A DNA stretch of 64,000 nt from Macropodus opercularis (lineage: Eukaryota > Chordata > Actinopteri > Anabantiformes > Osphronemidae): contig CM061099.1 of NCBI GenBank assembly GCA_030770545.1, forward strand, positions 13,833,001 through 13,897,000, in the 5' to 3' direction. A model generated the notes under the pieces. That model did not search any database, had not been told where the DNA came from, and saw nothing but the letters and a program-made list of their open reading frames with translations. This document shows, in pieces, positions 1 through 12,227 of this stretch. The translations under genes and the position numbers were made by a program. Position 1 is the stretch's first letter. Each line of letters opens with the position of its first letter.

Positions 1-1474
1 TCTACTTAGTGTCTGACACTGACTTTACAAGTCAAACACTCTAAGATATTTTACACACAGCCCCATCTTCTGGTTGTTCCTAACAATTGCATTATAGCAG
101 TTTCAAAAGTGGGGGTGGTCACATTTGAATGTTCACACCTCCTTCCCAGAAAAACAGCTTCAGCTTATAAATAGTGACTACTGCTGCAAATTAACAATTG
201 AATTACAATGTTGACTGTACTTTGTGTTAGATGTAAACGTTTGATGTGCTTAACATTCAGGTTTTATATAAATAGTTGTCAACACCCTAAGTGAAACTGC
301 TGTGACAGGAAATGACCTTCACACTGCATGGCAAGCTAAATACATCTAAAACAAGCTGTTTGGGCTTTGATGATTAGCACATTCTGCTATGTGCTAATTG
401 TTGGCCCACCAATCAGTAGATTGCACCTGATGGTACTTTCAAAACTGCTTGTAATCTGTATGAGACCTGCTTCAGCTGTTTCATATTAACTTGCCATTAG
501 TGTAGTGGTTAAGCAACTGCTCTCTGCTCTAGTAATCTTGACTTCAAATCCAACTGTGGGCTTGCTATAAAAGTAACATCTGTGACAATTTTAATCTACA
601 GCTGAAGCAATTTTAGCAATGTATTTCAAACTTGTTCAACTCTTTCTACTTCTACTTTTTACTTCTTCTATGGTCCTCTAGCTATTTGTCCTGTGTGCTG
701 CTCAATAGTGTAGTGGTTAAGTGATTGTCCTCTGCTGTAGGAATCTTGAGTTCAATTCCTGCTCATGGCAGAATTTACAAGTCACATTTTTAATGCTTTT
801 AAACTGCACTTTTATCAATATATTTGTTTCAGCTTCTACAAACATTCAAACAAATTGTGCTCCATTCAGCTATGTTTTAACTGCTTCAGCAGTTTCAGCA
901 ATACTATGGAATTCATTCTATTTCAACTTTCTTCAACTGCTTCAACTTCTGCAAACATCATGGCATTATTTAAAAGTATGATTTTTAATGCTTTTGAACT
1001 AAACTTTTAGCACTTTTATCAATCTATTTCAACTTTCTTCAGCTGCTTCAACTTCTGCAAACATCCAAACAATTCATGTTGTTTGTTTTAATTGCTTCAG
1101 CTGTTTCATATTAACTTGTCACTACTGCCTTTTTTCATCTCCTATGTTCCTCCAGCTTTGCATCTTGTATGCTACTGGGTAGTGTAACGGTTAAGCAACT
1201 GTCCTCTGCTGCAGGAAACTTGGGTTCAAATCCCACTCATTGCAAACATCACAAGTTCAAACAAATTGTGCTCCATTCAGCTTAACTGCTCTAGCTATTT
1301 TAGTAATACTTTAGAATTCAAATTTGTTCAACTCTTTCTACTTCTACAGACATTCAAACAAATTCAGCTACTTCAGCTATGTTTTTACTGCTTCAGCAGT
1401 TTAACCAATTCAATGGAATTCATTCGGCATCTCAGCATTCACAGTGCATTTTCTTATGGAAATGCTTTTTCTAG
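1..1474 (+). mobile_element. Array unit 1 (long form, 5' end outside window)
   Basis: This holds the end of a long unit. In order it has a linker with CTACTTAGTGTCTGACACTG (1-100), a promoter-like module with TATAAATA at 166-173 and a perfect 10-bp stem-loop at 373-398, then tRNA-like A (499-565), tRNA-like B (706-770), tRNA-like C (1180-1244) and the 3' terminus (1435-1474). It is nearly identical to 23800-25279 and 43640-45113. Confidence 0.7.
101..410 (+). promoter_or_regulatory. Promoter-like module (representative of 23 copies)
   Basis: Each copy has GTGGGGGTGGTCACATTTGA, TTCACACC, then TATAAATA about 55 bp later, and downstream a strong stem-loop and CCACCAATCAG (a CCAAT motif). TATA starts: 166, 1999, 2743, 7324, 8059, 8947, 12685, 13418, 19208, 20108, 22948, 23965, 25810, 26827, 28517, 31143, 32160, 33867, 34875, 39554, 40454, 42954, 43805. 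Twenty-one read TATAAATA; two sister copies read TATAAGTA. Twelve copies lead into tRNA-like A and B; eleven do not. Promoter activity is inferred only. Confidence 0.45.
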
Positions 1475-3975
1475 TCACTGTGAATGCTGAAGGCATTCAC
1501 AGTATTGTTTTTCTAATCTTTATTATTATTATAATTATTCCGTACGTTTTTCGGCATCTAACTCCGGCCGCACCGTTTGAGCTATAGGAACCGTTCAAAT
1601 ATTAAAATGTTCAGCTTTTCCGGGAATCGAGTGCTTCCATTTTGCTTAGTGATACAATTTATACTTTTTGAAATATTAAGCTATTTTCAACAAATTTTCC
1701 CCATTGAAAATGAATGGAAACTGGTATAGAGCAATTGGACTCTCCCGCAGAAGACTGCGGTTCAAACCCCACTGAGGGCATCTAAGCCTTTGCAAGCAAC
1801 TCATCTATTAAACCAGTCCTGGAGCTGCCAAACTTTTTACCACTTTTATCAATCTATTTTAACTGTCTTCAACTGCTTCAACTTCACATGGCATTATTTA
1901 AAAGTATGATTTCTAACAATTGAACTATAGGAGTTTTAAAAGTGGGGGTGGTCACATTTGAATATTCACACCACTTTCCCACAGAAACAGCTTCAGCTTA
2001 TAAATAGTGACTGCTGCTGCAAATTAACAATTGAATTGCAATGTTGGCTGTACTTTGTGTGAGATGTAAACGTTTGATGTGCTTAACATTCACATTTTAT
2101 ACAAATAGTTGTCAACACCCTAACTGAAACTGCTGTGACAAGAAATGACCTTCACACTGCATGGCAGGCTAATGACATCCAAAACAAGCTGTTTGGGCTT
2201 TGATGATTAGCACATTGTGTTATGTGCTACTTGTTGGCCCACCAATCAGGAGATTGCACCTGATGGTATTTTCAAACCTGCCTGCAGTCTGTTTTAATGC
2301 CTTTTCTTCTCTTTGTTTCAAATACATAACTTCAGTTTTGAAACAGCACTCTAACTTCTGCTTTGGGCATGTTATAAAAGTTCTGCAAACATCCAAACAA
2401 TACCTGCTGTTTATTGTAATTGCTTCAGCTGTTTCATATTAACTTGTCACTAATGTAGTAGCAAAGTATTTGTGCATTTTTAATGCTTTTAAACTGCACT
2501 TTTATCAATATATTACAACTTTATTCTTTTAAAATCCTGCTTTTCCTGTTTAAGCCTCTCATGTACACAATATATTGTACAGAACCTTTTACTGGTTTCT
2601 GCAACACTCTGTCAACAGTTTCAGCAGTTGATTTCAACACCAATAACTCTTCAATGTTTCTGGAAGCATTATGGGAGTTTTAAAAGTGGGGGTGGTCACA
2701 TTTGAATATTCACACCTCCTTCCCAGAAAAACAGCTTCAGCTTATAAATAGTGACTGCTGCTGCAAATTAACAATTGAATTACAATGTTGGCTGTACTTT
2801 GTGTGAGATGTAAAAGTTTGATGCGCTTAACATTCACGTTTTATAGAAATTGTTGTCAACACCCTAACTGAAACTGCTGTGACAAGAAATGACCTTCACA
2901 CTGCATGGCAAGCTAATGACATCCAAAACAAGCTGTTTGGGCTTTGATGATTAGCACATTGTGCTATGTGCTAATTGTTGGCCCACCAATCAGTAGATTG
3001 CACCGGATGGTACTTTTAAAACTGCTTGCAATCTATATGGAACCTGCTTCAGCTGTTTCTTATTAACTTGTCACTAGTGTAGTGGTTAAACAACTGCTCT
3101 CTGCTCTATAAATCATGAGTTAAAATCCAAATGTAGGCATGCTATAAAAATAAGATCTGTGACAATTTTAATCTAAAGCTGGAGCAATTTTAGCAATGTA
3201 TTTCAAATTTGTTCAACTCTTTCTACTTCTTTTTTTTACTTCTCCTATGGTCCTCTAGCTATTTGTCCTGTGTGCTGCTCAATAGTGTAGTGGTTAAGTG
3301 ATTGTCCTCTGCTGTAGGAATCTTGAGTTCAATTCCTGCTCATGGCAAAATTTACAAGTCACATTTTTAATGCTTTTAAACTGCACTTTTATCAATATAT
3401 TTGTTTCAGCTTCTACAAACATTCAAACAAATTGTGCTCCGTTCAGCTATGTTTTAACTGCTTCAGCAGTTTCAGCAATACTATGGAATTCATTCTATTT
3501 CAACTTTCTTCAACTGCTTCAACTTCTGCAAACATCATGGCATTATTTAAAAGTATGATTTTTAATGCTTTTGAACTAAACTTTTACCACTTTTATCAAT
3601 CTATTTCAACTTTCTTCAACTGCCTTTTTTCATCTCCTATGTTCCTCCAGCTTTGCATCTTGTATGCTACTGAGTAGTGTAATGGTCAAGCAACTGCCCT
3701 CTGCTGCAGGAACAATGGGTTCAACTTCCACTCATTGCAAACTTCACAAGTTCAAACAAATTGTGCTCCATTCAGCTTAACTGCTCTAGCATTTTTAGCA
3801 ATACTTTAGAATTCAAACTTCAAGTTGTTCAACTCTTTCTACTTCTACAGACATTCAAACAAATTCAGCTACTTCAGCTATGTTTTTACTGCTTCAGCAG
3901 TTTAACCAATTCAATGGAATTCATTCAGCATGTCAGCATTCACAGTGCATTTTCTTATGGAAATGCTTTTTCTAG
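1475..3975 (+). mobile_element. Array unit 2 (long form, two promoter modules)
   Basis: It starts TCACTGTGAATGC and has a short (TTA)n near 1519-1535. tRNA-like D lies at 1722-1780. Promoter-like modules have TATAAATA at 1999-2006 and 2743-2750. tRNA-like A (3075-3140) has a decayed B box. B is at 3283-3347 and C at 3674-3738, the latter with an altered B box. The 3' terminus is 3936-3975. Confidence 0.7.
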
Positions 3976-4888
3976 TCACTGTGAATGCTGAAGGCATTCA
4001 CAGTATTGTTTTTCAAATCTTTATTATTATTATTATAGTTCTTCCGTACACTTTACGACCTCTAACTCCGGCCGCACCGTTTGAGCTATAGGAACCGTTC
4101 AAATATTAAAATGTTCAGCTTTTCCGGGAATCGAGTGCTTCCATTTTGCTTATTGATACAATTTATACTTTTTGAAATATTAAGCTAATTTCAAAAATTT
4201 TTGCCCATTGAAAATGAATGGAAACTGGTATAGACCAATTGGACTCTCCCGCAGTAGACTGCGGTTCAAATCCCACTGAGGGCATTTTAGCCTTTGCAAG
4301 CAACTCATCTATTAAACCAGTCCTCGAACTGCTCTACACATGTTCCTATCAGTACTGTACTGCTTAAACAAATGCTCCTTACTGTGGGAACCCCGAGTTC
4401 AAATCCCGCTCTGGGCATGATGTACAAGTAAGATGTTTGACATTTTAACTCTACAATTAAACTACTCTTGTAATAATAATGCGTTTGAACTAAACCTTTA
4501 CAACTTCAGTATATTTCAACTTTCTTCAGCTGCCTTTTCAAGCAAGTTTTTTCATCTCCTATGTTCCTCCAGCTTTGAGTCTTGTGTTCAACTTAGTAGC
4601 GTAAGGGTTAAGCAACAGCCCTTTGCTCCAGGAGACCACGGTTCAAATCCCACTCATGACAAACTTCACAAATTGTGCTCCATTCACCTTAACTGCTCTA
4701 AAATTTTTAGCAATATTTTAGAATTCAACGTTCAAGTTGTTCAACTCTTTCTACTTCTACAGACATTCAAACAAATTCAGCTACTTCAGCTATGTTTTAA
4801 CTGCTTCAGCAGTTTAACCAATTCAATGGAATTCATTCTGCATGTCAGCATTCACAGTGCATTTTCTTCTGGAAATGCTTTTTTCTAG
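3976..4888 (+). mobile_element. Array unit 3 (913-bp short form)
   Basis: The unit begins TCACTG and carries tRNA-like D (4227-4284), tRNA-like E (4352-4417) and tRNA-like C (4596-4660), then the 3' terminus from 4848. It appears identical to the next unit, so the pair is a recent exact one-unit duplication. Confidence 0.72.
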
Positions 4889-5801
4889 TCACTGTGAATG
4901 CTGAAGGCATTCACAGTATTGTTTTTCAAATCTTTATTATTATTATTATAGTTCTTCCGTACACTTTACGACCTCTAACTCCGGCCGCACCGTTTGAGCT
5001 ATAGGAACCGTTCAAATATTAAAATGTTCAGCTTTTCCGGGAATCGAGTGCTTCCATTTTGCTTATTGATACAATTTATACTTTTTGAAATATTAAGCTA
5101 ATTTCAAAAATTTTTGCCCATTGAAAATGAATGGAAACTGGTATAGACCAATTGGACTCTCCCGCAGTAGACTGCGGTTCAAATCCCACTGAGGGCATTT
5201 TAGCCTTTGCAAGCAACTCATCTATTAAACCAGTCCTCGAACTGCTCTACACATGTTCCTATCAGTACTGTACTGCTTAAACAAATGCTCCTTACTGTGG
5301 GAACCCCGAGTTCAAATCCCGCTCTGGGCATGATGTACAAGTAAGATGTTTGACATTTTAACTCTACAATTAAACTACTCTTGTAATAATAATGCGTTTG
5401 AACTAAACCTTTACAACTTCAGTATATTTCAACTTTCTTCAGCTGCCTTTTCAAGCAAGTTTTTTCATCTCCTATGTTCCTCCAGCTTTGAGTCTTGTGT
5501 TCAACTTAGTAGCGTAAGGGTTAAGCAACAGCCCTTTGCTCCAGGAGACCACGGTTCAAATCCCACTCATGACAAACTTCACAAATTGTGCTCCATTCAC
5601 CTTAACTGCTCTAAAATTTTTAGCAATATTTTAGAATTCAACGTTCAAGTTGTTCAACTCTTTCTACTTCTACAGACATTCAAACAAATTCAGCTACTTC
5701 AGCTATGTTTTAACTGCTTCAGCAGTTTAACCAATTCAATGGAATTCATTCTGCATGTCAGCATTCACAGTGCATTTTCTTCTGGAAATGCTTTTTTCTA
5801 G
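4889..5801 (+). mobile_element. Array unit 4 (913-bp duplicate of unit 3)
   Basis: Every landmark of unit 3 is repeated at +913: tRNA-like D 5140-5197, E 5265-5330, C 5509-5573 and 3' terminus from 5761. I saw no difference between the two copies. The duplication limits coincide with the CTAG|T junctions. Confidence 0.72.
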
Positions 5802-6799
5802 TGTTAACGTTGATATTCTCCTGAGCCATCCGTCGGCACCTATCTTCTCCCGCATGCTTTGACCTACAGAAACCGTTCAAATATCAAAATGTGCAGCTTT
5901 TCAAGGGGAAGTGTGCTTCCATTTTACGTTTTGATATCTTTGATACTTTTTGAAATATTGAGCTTTTTGTATTTACAGCTGTATGCAGTTCCTCTCCTCT
6001 GCCACATTGCAGCTGCAGTAGTGACACAGCTCCTGATTAGCTCTGATTATCTCTGAAATGTCAACGTCCTGCACCTCCATCAACATTGGTATTGCACTCA
6101 ACTGTTTCTGCAACCTACATACTCCCAATACTTAACCTTTACTACTTTTAGCTGTGTGGTTACGCTGCAGACCTTCACTTTCAGGGGCTGTGCTTCAAAT
6201 CCAATATCGAGTGTACAACTACTTTAACTTTGTTCTTGCAGCTTCTTCAACTCCTGTTCAGCTACTTCAGCTATGTTTTAACTGCTTCAGCAGTTTCAGC
6301 AATACTATGGAATTCATTCTATTTCAACTTTCTTCAACTGCTTCAACTTCTGCAAACATCATGGCATTATTTAAAAGTATGATTTTTAATGCTTTTGAAC
6401 TAAACTTTTAGCACTTTTATCAATCTATTTCAACTTTCTTCAACTGCCTTTTTTCATCTCCTATGTTCCTCCAGCTTTACATGTTTTATGCTACTGAGTA
6501 GTGTAATGGTTAAGCAACTGCCCTCTGCTGCAAGAGACTTGGGTTCAAATCCCACTCATTGCAAACTTCAGAAGTTCAAACAAATTGTGCTTCATTCAGC
6601 TTAACTGCTCTAACACTTTTAGCAATACTTTAGAATTCAAACTTCAATTTGTTCAACTCTTTCTACTTCTACAGACATTCTAACAAATTCAGCTACTTCA
6701 GCTATGTTTTAACTGCTTTAGCATTTTAACCAATTCAATAGAATTCATTCAGCATGTCAGCATTCACAGTGCATTTTCTTATGGAAATGCTTTTTCTAG
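5802..6799 (+). mobile_element. Array unit 5 (short form with the alternative TGTTAACG 5' module)
   Basis: The 5' module starts TGTTAACGTTGATATTCTCC instead of TCACTG, but its later part is recognisably homologous (CCGTTCAAATAT..AAAATGT). tRNA-like F, expected near 6060-6110, is deleted here. tRNA-like G is at 6148-6216 and C at 6499-6563. The 3' terminus starts at 6759. Confidence 0.68.
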
Positions 6800-9700
6800 T
6801 CCCTGTGAATGCTGAAAGCATTCACAGGTTTGTTTTTCTAATCTTTATTATTATTATAATTATTCCGTACGTTTTTCGGCATCTAACTCCGGCCGCACCG
6901 TTTGAGCTATAGGAACCGTTCAAATATTAAAATGTTCAGCTTTTCCGGGAATCGAGTGCTTCCATTTTGCTTAGTGATACAATTTATACTTTTTGAAATA
7001 TTAAGCTATTTTCAACAAATTTTCCCCATTGAAAATGAATGGAAACTGGTATAGAGCAATTGGACTCTCCCGCAGAAGACTGCGGTTCAAACCCCACTGA
7101 GGGCATCTAAGCCTTTGCAAGCAACTCATCTATTAAACCAGTCCTGGAGCTGCCAAACTTTTTACCACTTTTATCAATCTATTTTTACTTTCTTTAACTG
7201 CTTCAACTTCACATGGCATTATTTAAAAGTATGATTTCTAACAATTGCACTATAGGAGTTTTAAAAGTGGGGGTGGTCACATTTGAATATTCACACCACT
7301 TTCCCACAGAAACAGCTTCAGCTTATAAATAGTGACTGCTGCTGCAAATTAACAATTGAATTGCAATGTTGGCTGTACTTTGTGTGAGATGTAAACGTTT
7401 GATGTGCTTAACATTCACATTTTATAGAAATAGTTGTCAACACCCTAACTGAAACTGCTGTGACAAGAAATGACCTTCACACTGCATGGCAAGCTAATGA
7501 CAGCCAAAACAAGCTGTTTGGGCTTTGATGATTAGCACATTGTGTTATGTGCTACTTGTTGGCCCACCAATCAGGAGATTGCACCTGATGGTATTTTCAA
7601 ACCTGCCTGCAGTCTGTTTTAATGCCTTTTCTTCTCTTTGTTTCAAATACATAACTTCAGTTTTGAAACAGCACTCTAACTTCTGCTTTGGGCATGTTAT
7701 AAAAGTTCTGCAAACATCCAAACAATTCCTGTTAATTGCTTCAGCTGTTTCATATTAACTTGTCACTAGTGTAGTAGCAAAGTATTTCTGCATTTTGAAG
7801 GCTTTTAAACTGCACTTTTATCAATATATTTCAACTTTATTCTTTTAAAATCCAGCTTTTCCTGTTTAAGCCTCTCATGTACACAATATATTGTACAGAC
7901 CCTTTTACTGGTTTCTGTAACACTCTGTCAACAGTTTCAGCAGTTGATTTCAACACCAATAACTCTTCAATGTTTCTGGAAGCATTATAGGACTTTTAAA
8001 AGTGGGGGTGGTCACATTTGAATATTCACACCTCCTTCCCAGAAAAACAGCTTCAGCTTATAAATAGTGACTGCTGCTGCAAATTAACAATTGAATTTCA
8101 ATGTTGGCTGTACTTTGTGTTAGATGTAAACGTTTGATGCGCTTAACATTCACGTTTTATAGAAATAGTTGTCAACACCCTAAGTGAAACTGCTGTGACA
8201 GGAAATGACCTTCACACTGCATGGCAAGCCTAATACATCTAAAGCAAGCTGTTTGGGCTTTGATGATTAGCATGTTGTGTAATGTGCTAATTGTTGGCCC
8301 ACCAATCAGTAGATTGCACCTGATGGTACTTTCAAAACTGCTGCAATCTATATGAGACCTGCTTCAGCTGTTTCATATTAACTTGTCACTAATGTAGTAG
8401 CAAAGTATTTGTGCATTTTCAATGCTTTTAAACTGCACTTCTATCAATCTATTTCAACTTTCTTCAACTGCTTCAACTTCTGCAAACAAACAATTCCTGT
8501 TCTTCCATGTTTTAACTGCTTCAGCTGTTTCATATTAACTTGTCATTAGTGTAGTAGCAAAGTATTTCTGCATTTTTAATGCTTTTAAACTGCACTTTTA
8601 TCAATATATTTCAACTTTATTCTTTTAAAATCCAGCTTTTTCTGTTTAAGCCTCTCATGTACACAATATATTGTACAGATCCTTTTACTGGTTTCCGCAA
8701 CACTCTGTCAACAGTTGATTTCAACACCAATAACTCTTCGACGTTTCTTGAAGCCAATGTGGCACTAAACAGTTTCCAAAGTCTACTTAGTGTCTGACAC
8801 TGACTTTACAAGTCAAACACTCTAAGATATTTTACACACAGCCCCATCTTCTGGTTGTTCCTAACAATTGCATTATAGCAGTTTTAAAAGTGGGGGTGGT
8901 CACATTTGAATATTCACACCTCCTTCCCAGAAAAACAGCTTCAGCTTATAAATAGTGACTACTGCTGCAAATTAACAATTGAATTGCAATGTTGGCTGTA
9001 CTTTGTGTTAGATGTAAACGTTTGATGCGCTTAACATTGACGTTTTATAGAAACAGTTGTCAACACCCTAAGTGGAACTGCTGTGACAAGAAATGACCTT
9101 CACACTGCATGGCAAGCTAATGACATCCAAACCAAGCTGTTTGGGTTTTGATGATTAGCATGTTATGCAATGTGCTAATTGTTGGCCCACCAATCAGTAG
9201 ATTGCACCTGATAGTACTTTCAAAACTGCTTGCAATCTGTATGAAACCTGCTTCAGCTGTTTTATATTAACTTGCCATTAGTGTAGTGGTTAAGGAACTG
9301 CTCTCTGCTCTAGTAATCTTGAGTTCAAATCCAACTGTGAGCATGCTATAAAAGTAAGCTTTGTGACAATTTTAATCTACAGCTGAAGCAATTTTAGCAA
9401 TGTATTTCAACCTTGTTCAACTCTTTCTACTTCTACTTTTTACTTCTTCTATGGTCCTCTAGCTTTTTGCCCTGTGTGCTGCTCAATAGTGTAGTGGTTA
9501 AGTGATTGCCCTTTGATGTGGGAATCTTGAGTTCAATTCCAGCTCATGGCAACATTTACAAGTCACATTTTTAATGCTTTTAAACTGCACTTTTATCAAT
9601 ATATTTATTTCAGCTTCTACAAACATTCAAACAAATTGTGCTCAGTTCAGCTATGTTTTAACTGCTTCAGCAGTTTCAGCAATACTATGGAATTCATTCT

Positions 9701-10354
9701 ATTTCAACTTTGTTCAACTGCTTCAACTTCTGCAAACATCATGGCATTATTTAAAAGTATGATTTTTAATGCTTTTGAACTACACTTTTAGCACTTTTAT
9801 CAATCTAATTCAACTTTCTTCAACTGCCTTTTTTATCTCCTATGTTCCTCCAGCTTTGCATCTTGCATGGTACTGAGTAGTGTAATGGTTAAGCAACTGC
9901 CCTTTGCTCCAGGAGACTAGGGTTTGAATCCCACTCATTGCAAACTTCACAAGTTCAAACAAATTGTGCTCCATTCAGCTTAACTGCTCTAGCATTTTTA
10001 GCAATACTTTAGAATTCAAAGTTCAAGTTGTTCAACTCTTTCTACTTCTACAGACATTCAAGCAAATTCAGCTCCTTCAGCTATGTTTTAATTGCTTCAG
10101 CAGTTAAGAATCTTGGGTACAAATCCCACTCATGCCACTCATGGCAATCTTCAAAAGTACAAACATTCAAACAAATAGTGCTTTACAAGTAATACTTTAC
10201 AATTCAAAGTTCAAGTTGTTCAACTACTTCTACAAACATTCAAACAAATTCAGCTACTTCAGCTATGTGCTTAAAGCAGTTTCAGCAATCCAATGGAATT
10301 CATTCAGCATGGCAGCATTCACAGTGCATTTTCTTATGGAAATGCTTTTTCTAG
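6800..10354 (+). mobile_element. Array unit 6 (longest unit, three promoter modules)
   Basis: It starts TCCCTGTGAATGC, with a matching change in its inverted arm (see findings). It contains tRNA-like D (7048-7105) and TATAAATA at 7324-7331, 8059-8066 and 8947-8954. A CTACTTAGTG linker starts near 8782. tRNA-like A is at 9280-9345, B at 9487-9551 and C at 9878-9942. A solitary 3' half of a tRNA-like sequence lies at about 10104-10146. About 1.1 kb from about 8870 matches 28442-29556 almost exactly. Confidence 0.7.
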
Positions 10355-11226
10355 TTATTATTATAGTTCTTCCGTACACTTAACGGCATCTAACTCCGGC
10401 CGCACCGTTTGAGCTATAGGAACCGTTCAACTATCAAAATATTCAGCTCTTCCGGGACTCGAGTGCTTCCATTTTGCTCATTGATACTATTTATACTTTT
10501 TGAAATATTAAGCTAATTTCAAAAATTTTTCCCCATTGAAAATGAATGGAAAGCTGGTATAGAGCAATTAGACTCTCTCACAGAAGACTGCGGTTCAAAT
10601 CCCACTGAGGGCATTTTAGCCTTTGCAAGCAACTCATCTATTAAACCAGTCCTCGAACTGCTCTACACATGTTCCTATCAGTACTGTACTGCTTAAACAA
10701 ATGCTCCTTACTGTGGGAACCCCGAGTTCAAATCCCGCTCTGGGCATGATGTACAAGTAAGATGTTTGACATTTTAACTCTACAATTAAACTACTCTTGT
10801 AATAATAATGCGTTTGAACTAAACCTTTACAACTTCAGTATATTTCAACTTTCTTCAGCTGCCTTTTCAAGCAAGTTTTTTCATTTCCTATGTTCCTCCA
10901 GCTTTGAGTCTTGTGTTCAACCTAGTAGTGTAATGGTTAAGCAACAGCCCTTTGCTCCAGGAGACCACGGTTCAAATCCCACTCATGACAAACTTCACAA
11001 ATTCAAACAAATTGTGCTCCATTCACCTTAACTGCTCTAAAATTTTTAGCAATATTTTAGAATTCAACGTTCAAGTTGTTCAACTCTTTCTACTTCTACA
11101 GACATTCAAACAAATTCAGCTACTTCAGCTATGTTTTTACTGCTTCAGCAGTTTAACCAATTCAATGGAATTCATTCGGCATGTCAGCATTCACAGTGCA
11201 TTTTCTTATGGAAATGCTTTTTCTAG
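10355..11226 (+). mobile_element. Array unit 7 (short form, 5' end lost up to the TTA repeat)
   Basis: CTAG is followed directly by TTATTATTATAG, so the usual 51-bp hairpin start is missing. tRNA-like D is at 10556-10613, E at 10681-10746, C at 10924-10989, and the 3' terminus starts at 11187. Confidence 0.7.
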
Positions 11227-12149
11227 TCACTGTGAATGCTGAAGGCATTCACAGTATTGTTTTTCAAATCTTTATTATTATTATTATAGTTCTTCCGTAC
11301 ACTTAACGGCATCTAACTCCGGCCGCACCGTTTGAGCTATAGGAACCGTTCAACTATCAAAATATTCAGCTCTTCCGGGACTCGAGTGCTTCCATTTTGC
11401 TCATTGATACTATTTATACTTTTTGAAATATTAAGCTAATTTCAAAAATTTTTCCCCATTGAAAATGAATGGAAAGCTGGTATAGAGCAATTAGACTCTC
11501 TCACAGAAGACTGCGGTTCAAATCCCACTGAGGGCATTTTAGCCTTTGCAAGCAACTCATCTATTAAACCAGTCCTCGAACTGCTCTACACATGTTCCTA
11601 TCAGTACTGTACTGCTTAAACAAATGCTCCTTACTGTGGGAACCCCGAGTTCAAATCCCGCTCAGGGCATGATGTACAAGTAAGATGTTTGACATTTTAA
11701 CACTACAATTAAACTACTCTTGTAATAATAATGCGTTTGAACTAAACCTTTACAACTTCAGTATATTTCAACTTTCTTCAGCTGCCTTTTCAAGCAAGTT
11801 TTTTCATCTCCTATGTTCCTCCAGCTTTGAGTCTTGTGTTCAACTTAGTAGTGTAATGGTTAAGCAACAGCCCTTTGCTCCAGGAGACCAGGGTTCAAAT
11901 CCCACTCATGACAAACTTCACAAATTCAAACAAATTGTGCTCCATTCACCTTAACTGCTCTAGCATTTTTAGCAATACTTTAGAATTCAAAGTTCAAGTT
12001 GTTCAACTCTTTCTACTTCTACAGACATTCAAGCAAATTCAGCTCCTTCAGCTATGTTTTAACTGCTTCAGCAGTTTAACCAATTCAATGGAATTCATTC
12101 AGCATGTCAGCATTCACAGTGCATTTTCTTATGGAAATGCTTTTTCTAG
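11227..12149 (+). mobile_element. Array unit 8 (923-bp short form)
   Basis: It starts TCACTG. tRNA-like D 11480-11536, E 11604-11669, C 11848-11912; 3' terminus from 12109. Near-identical to unit 22 (36106-37028) and close to unit 7 apart from the 51-bp start. Confidence 0.72.
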
Positions 12150-12193
12150 TCACTGTGAATGCTGAAAGCATTCACAGTATTGTTTTTCTAATC

Positions 12194-12227
<34 letters not shown>

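Noticed and set aside
1440..1480. Possible miR-430-like hairpins (GAAATGCTTTTTCTAGT after a loop; also AGTGCTTCC in the 5' module)
   Set aside because: The seed-like words resemble miR-430/302 family seeds. However, the precursor arm has an 11-base unpaired bulge, the partner arm is absent in units with other 5' modules, and the same hairpin is better explained as the rolling-circle 3' terminus.
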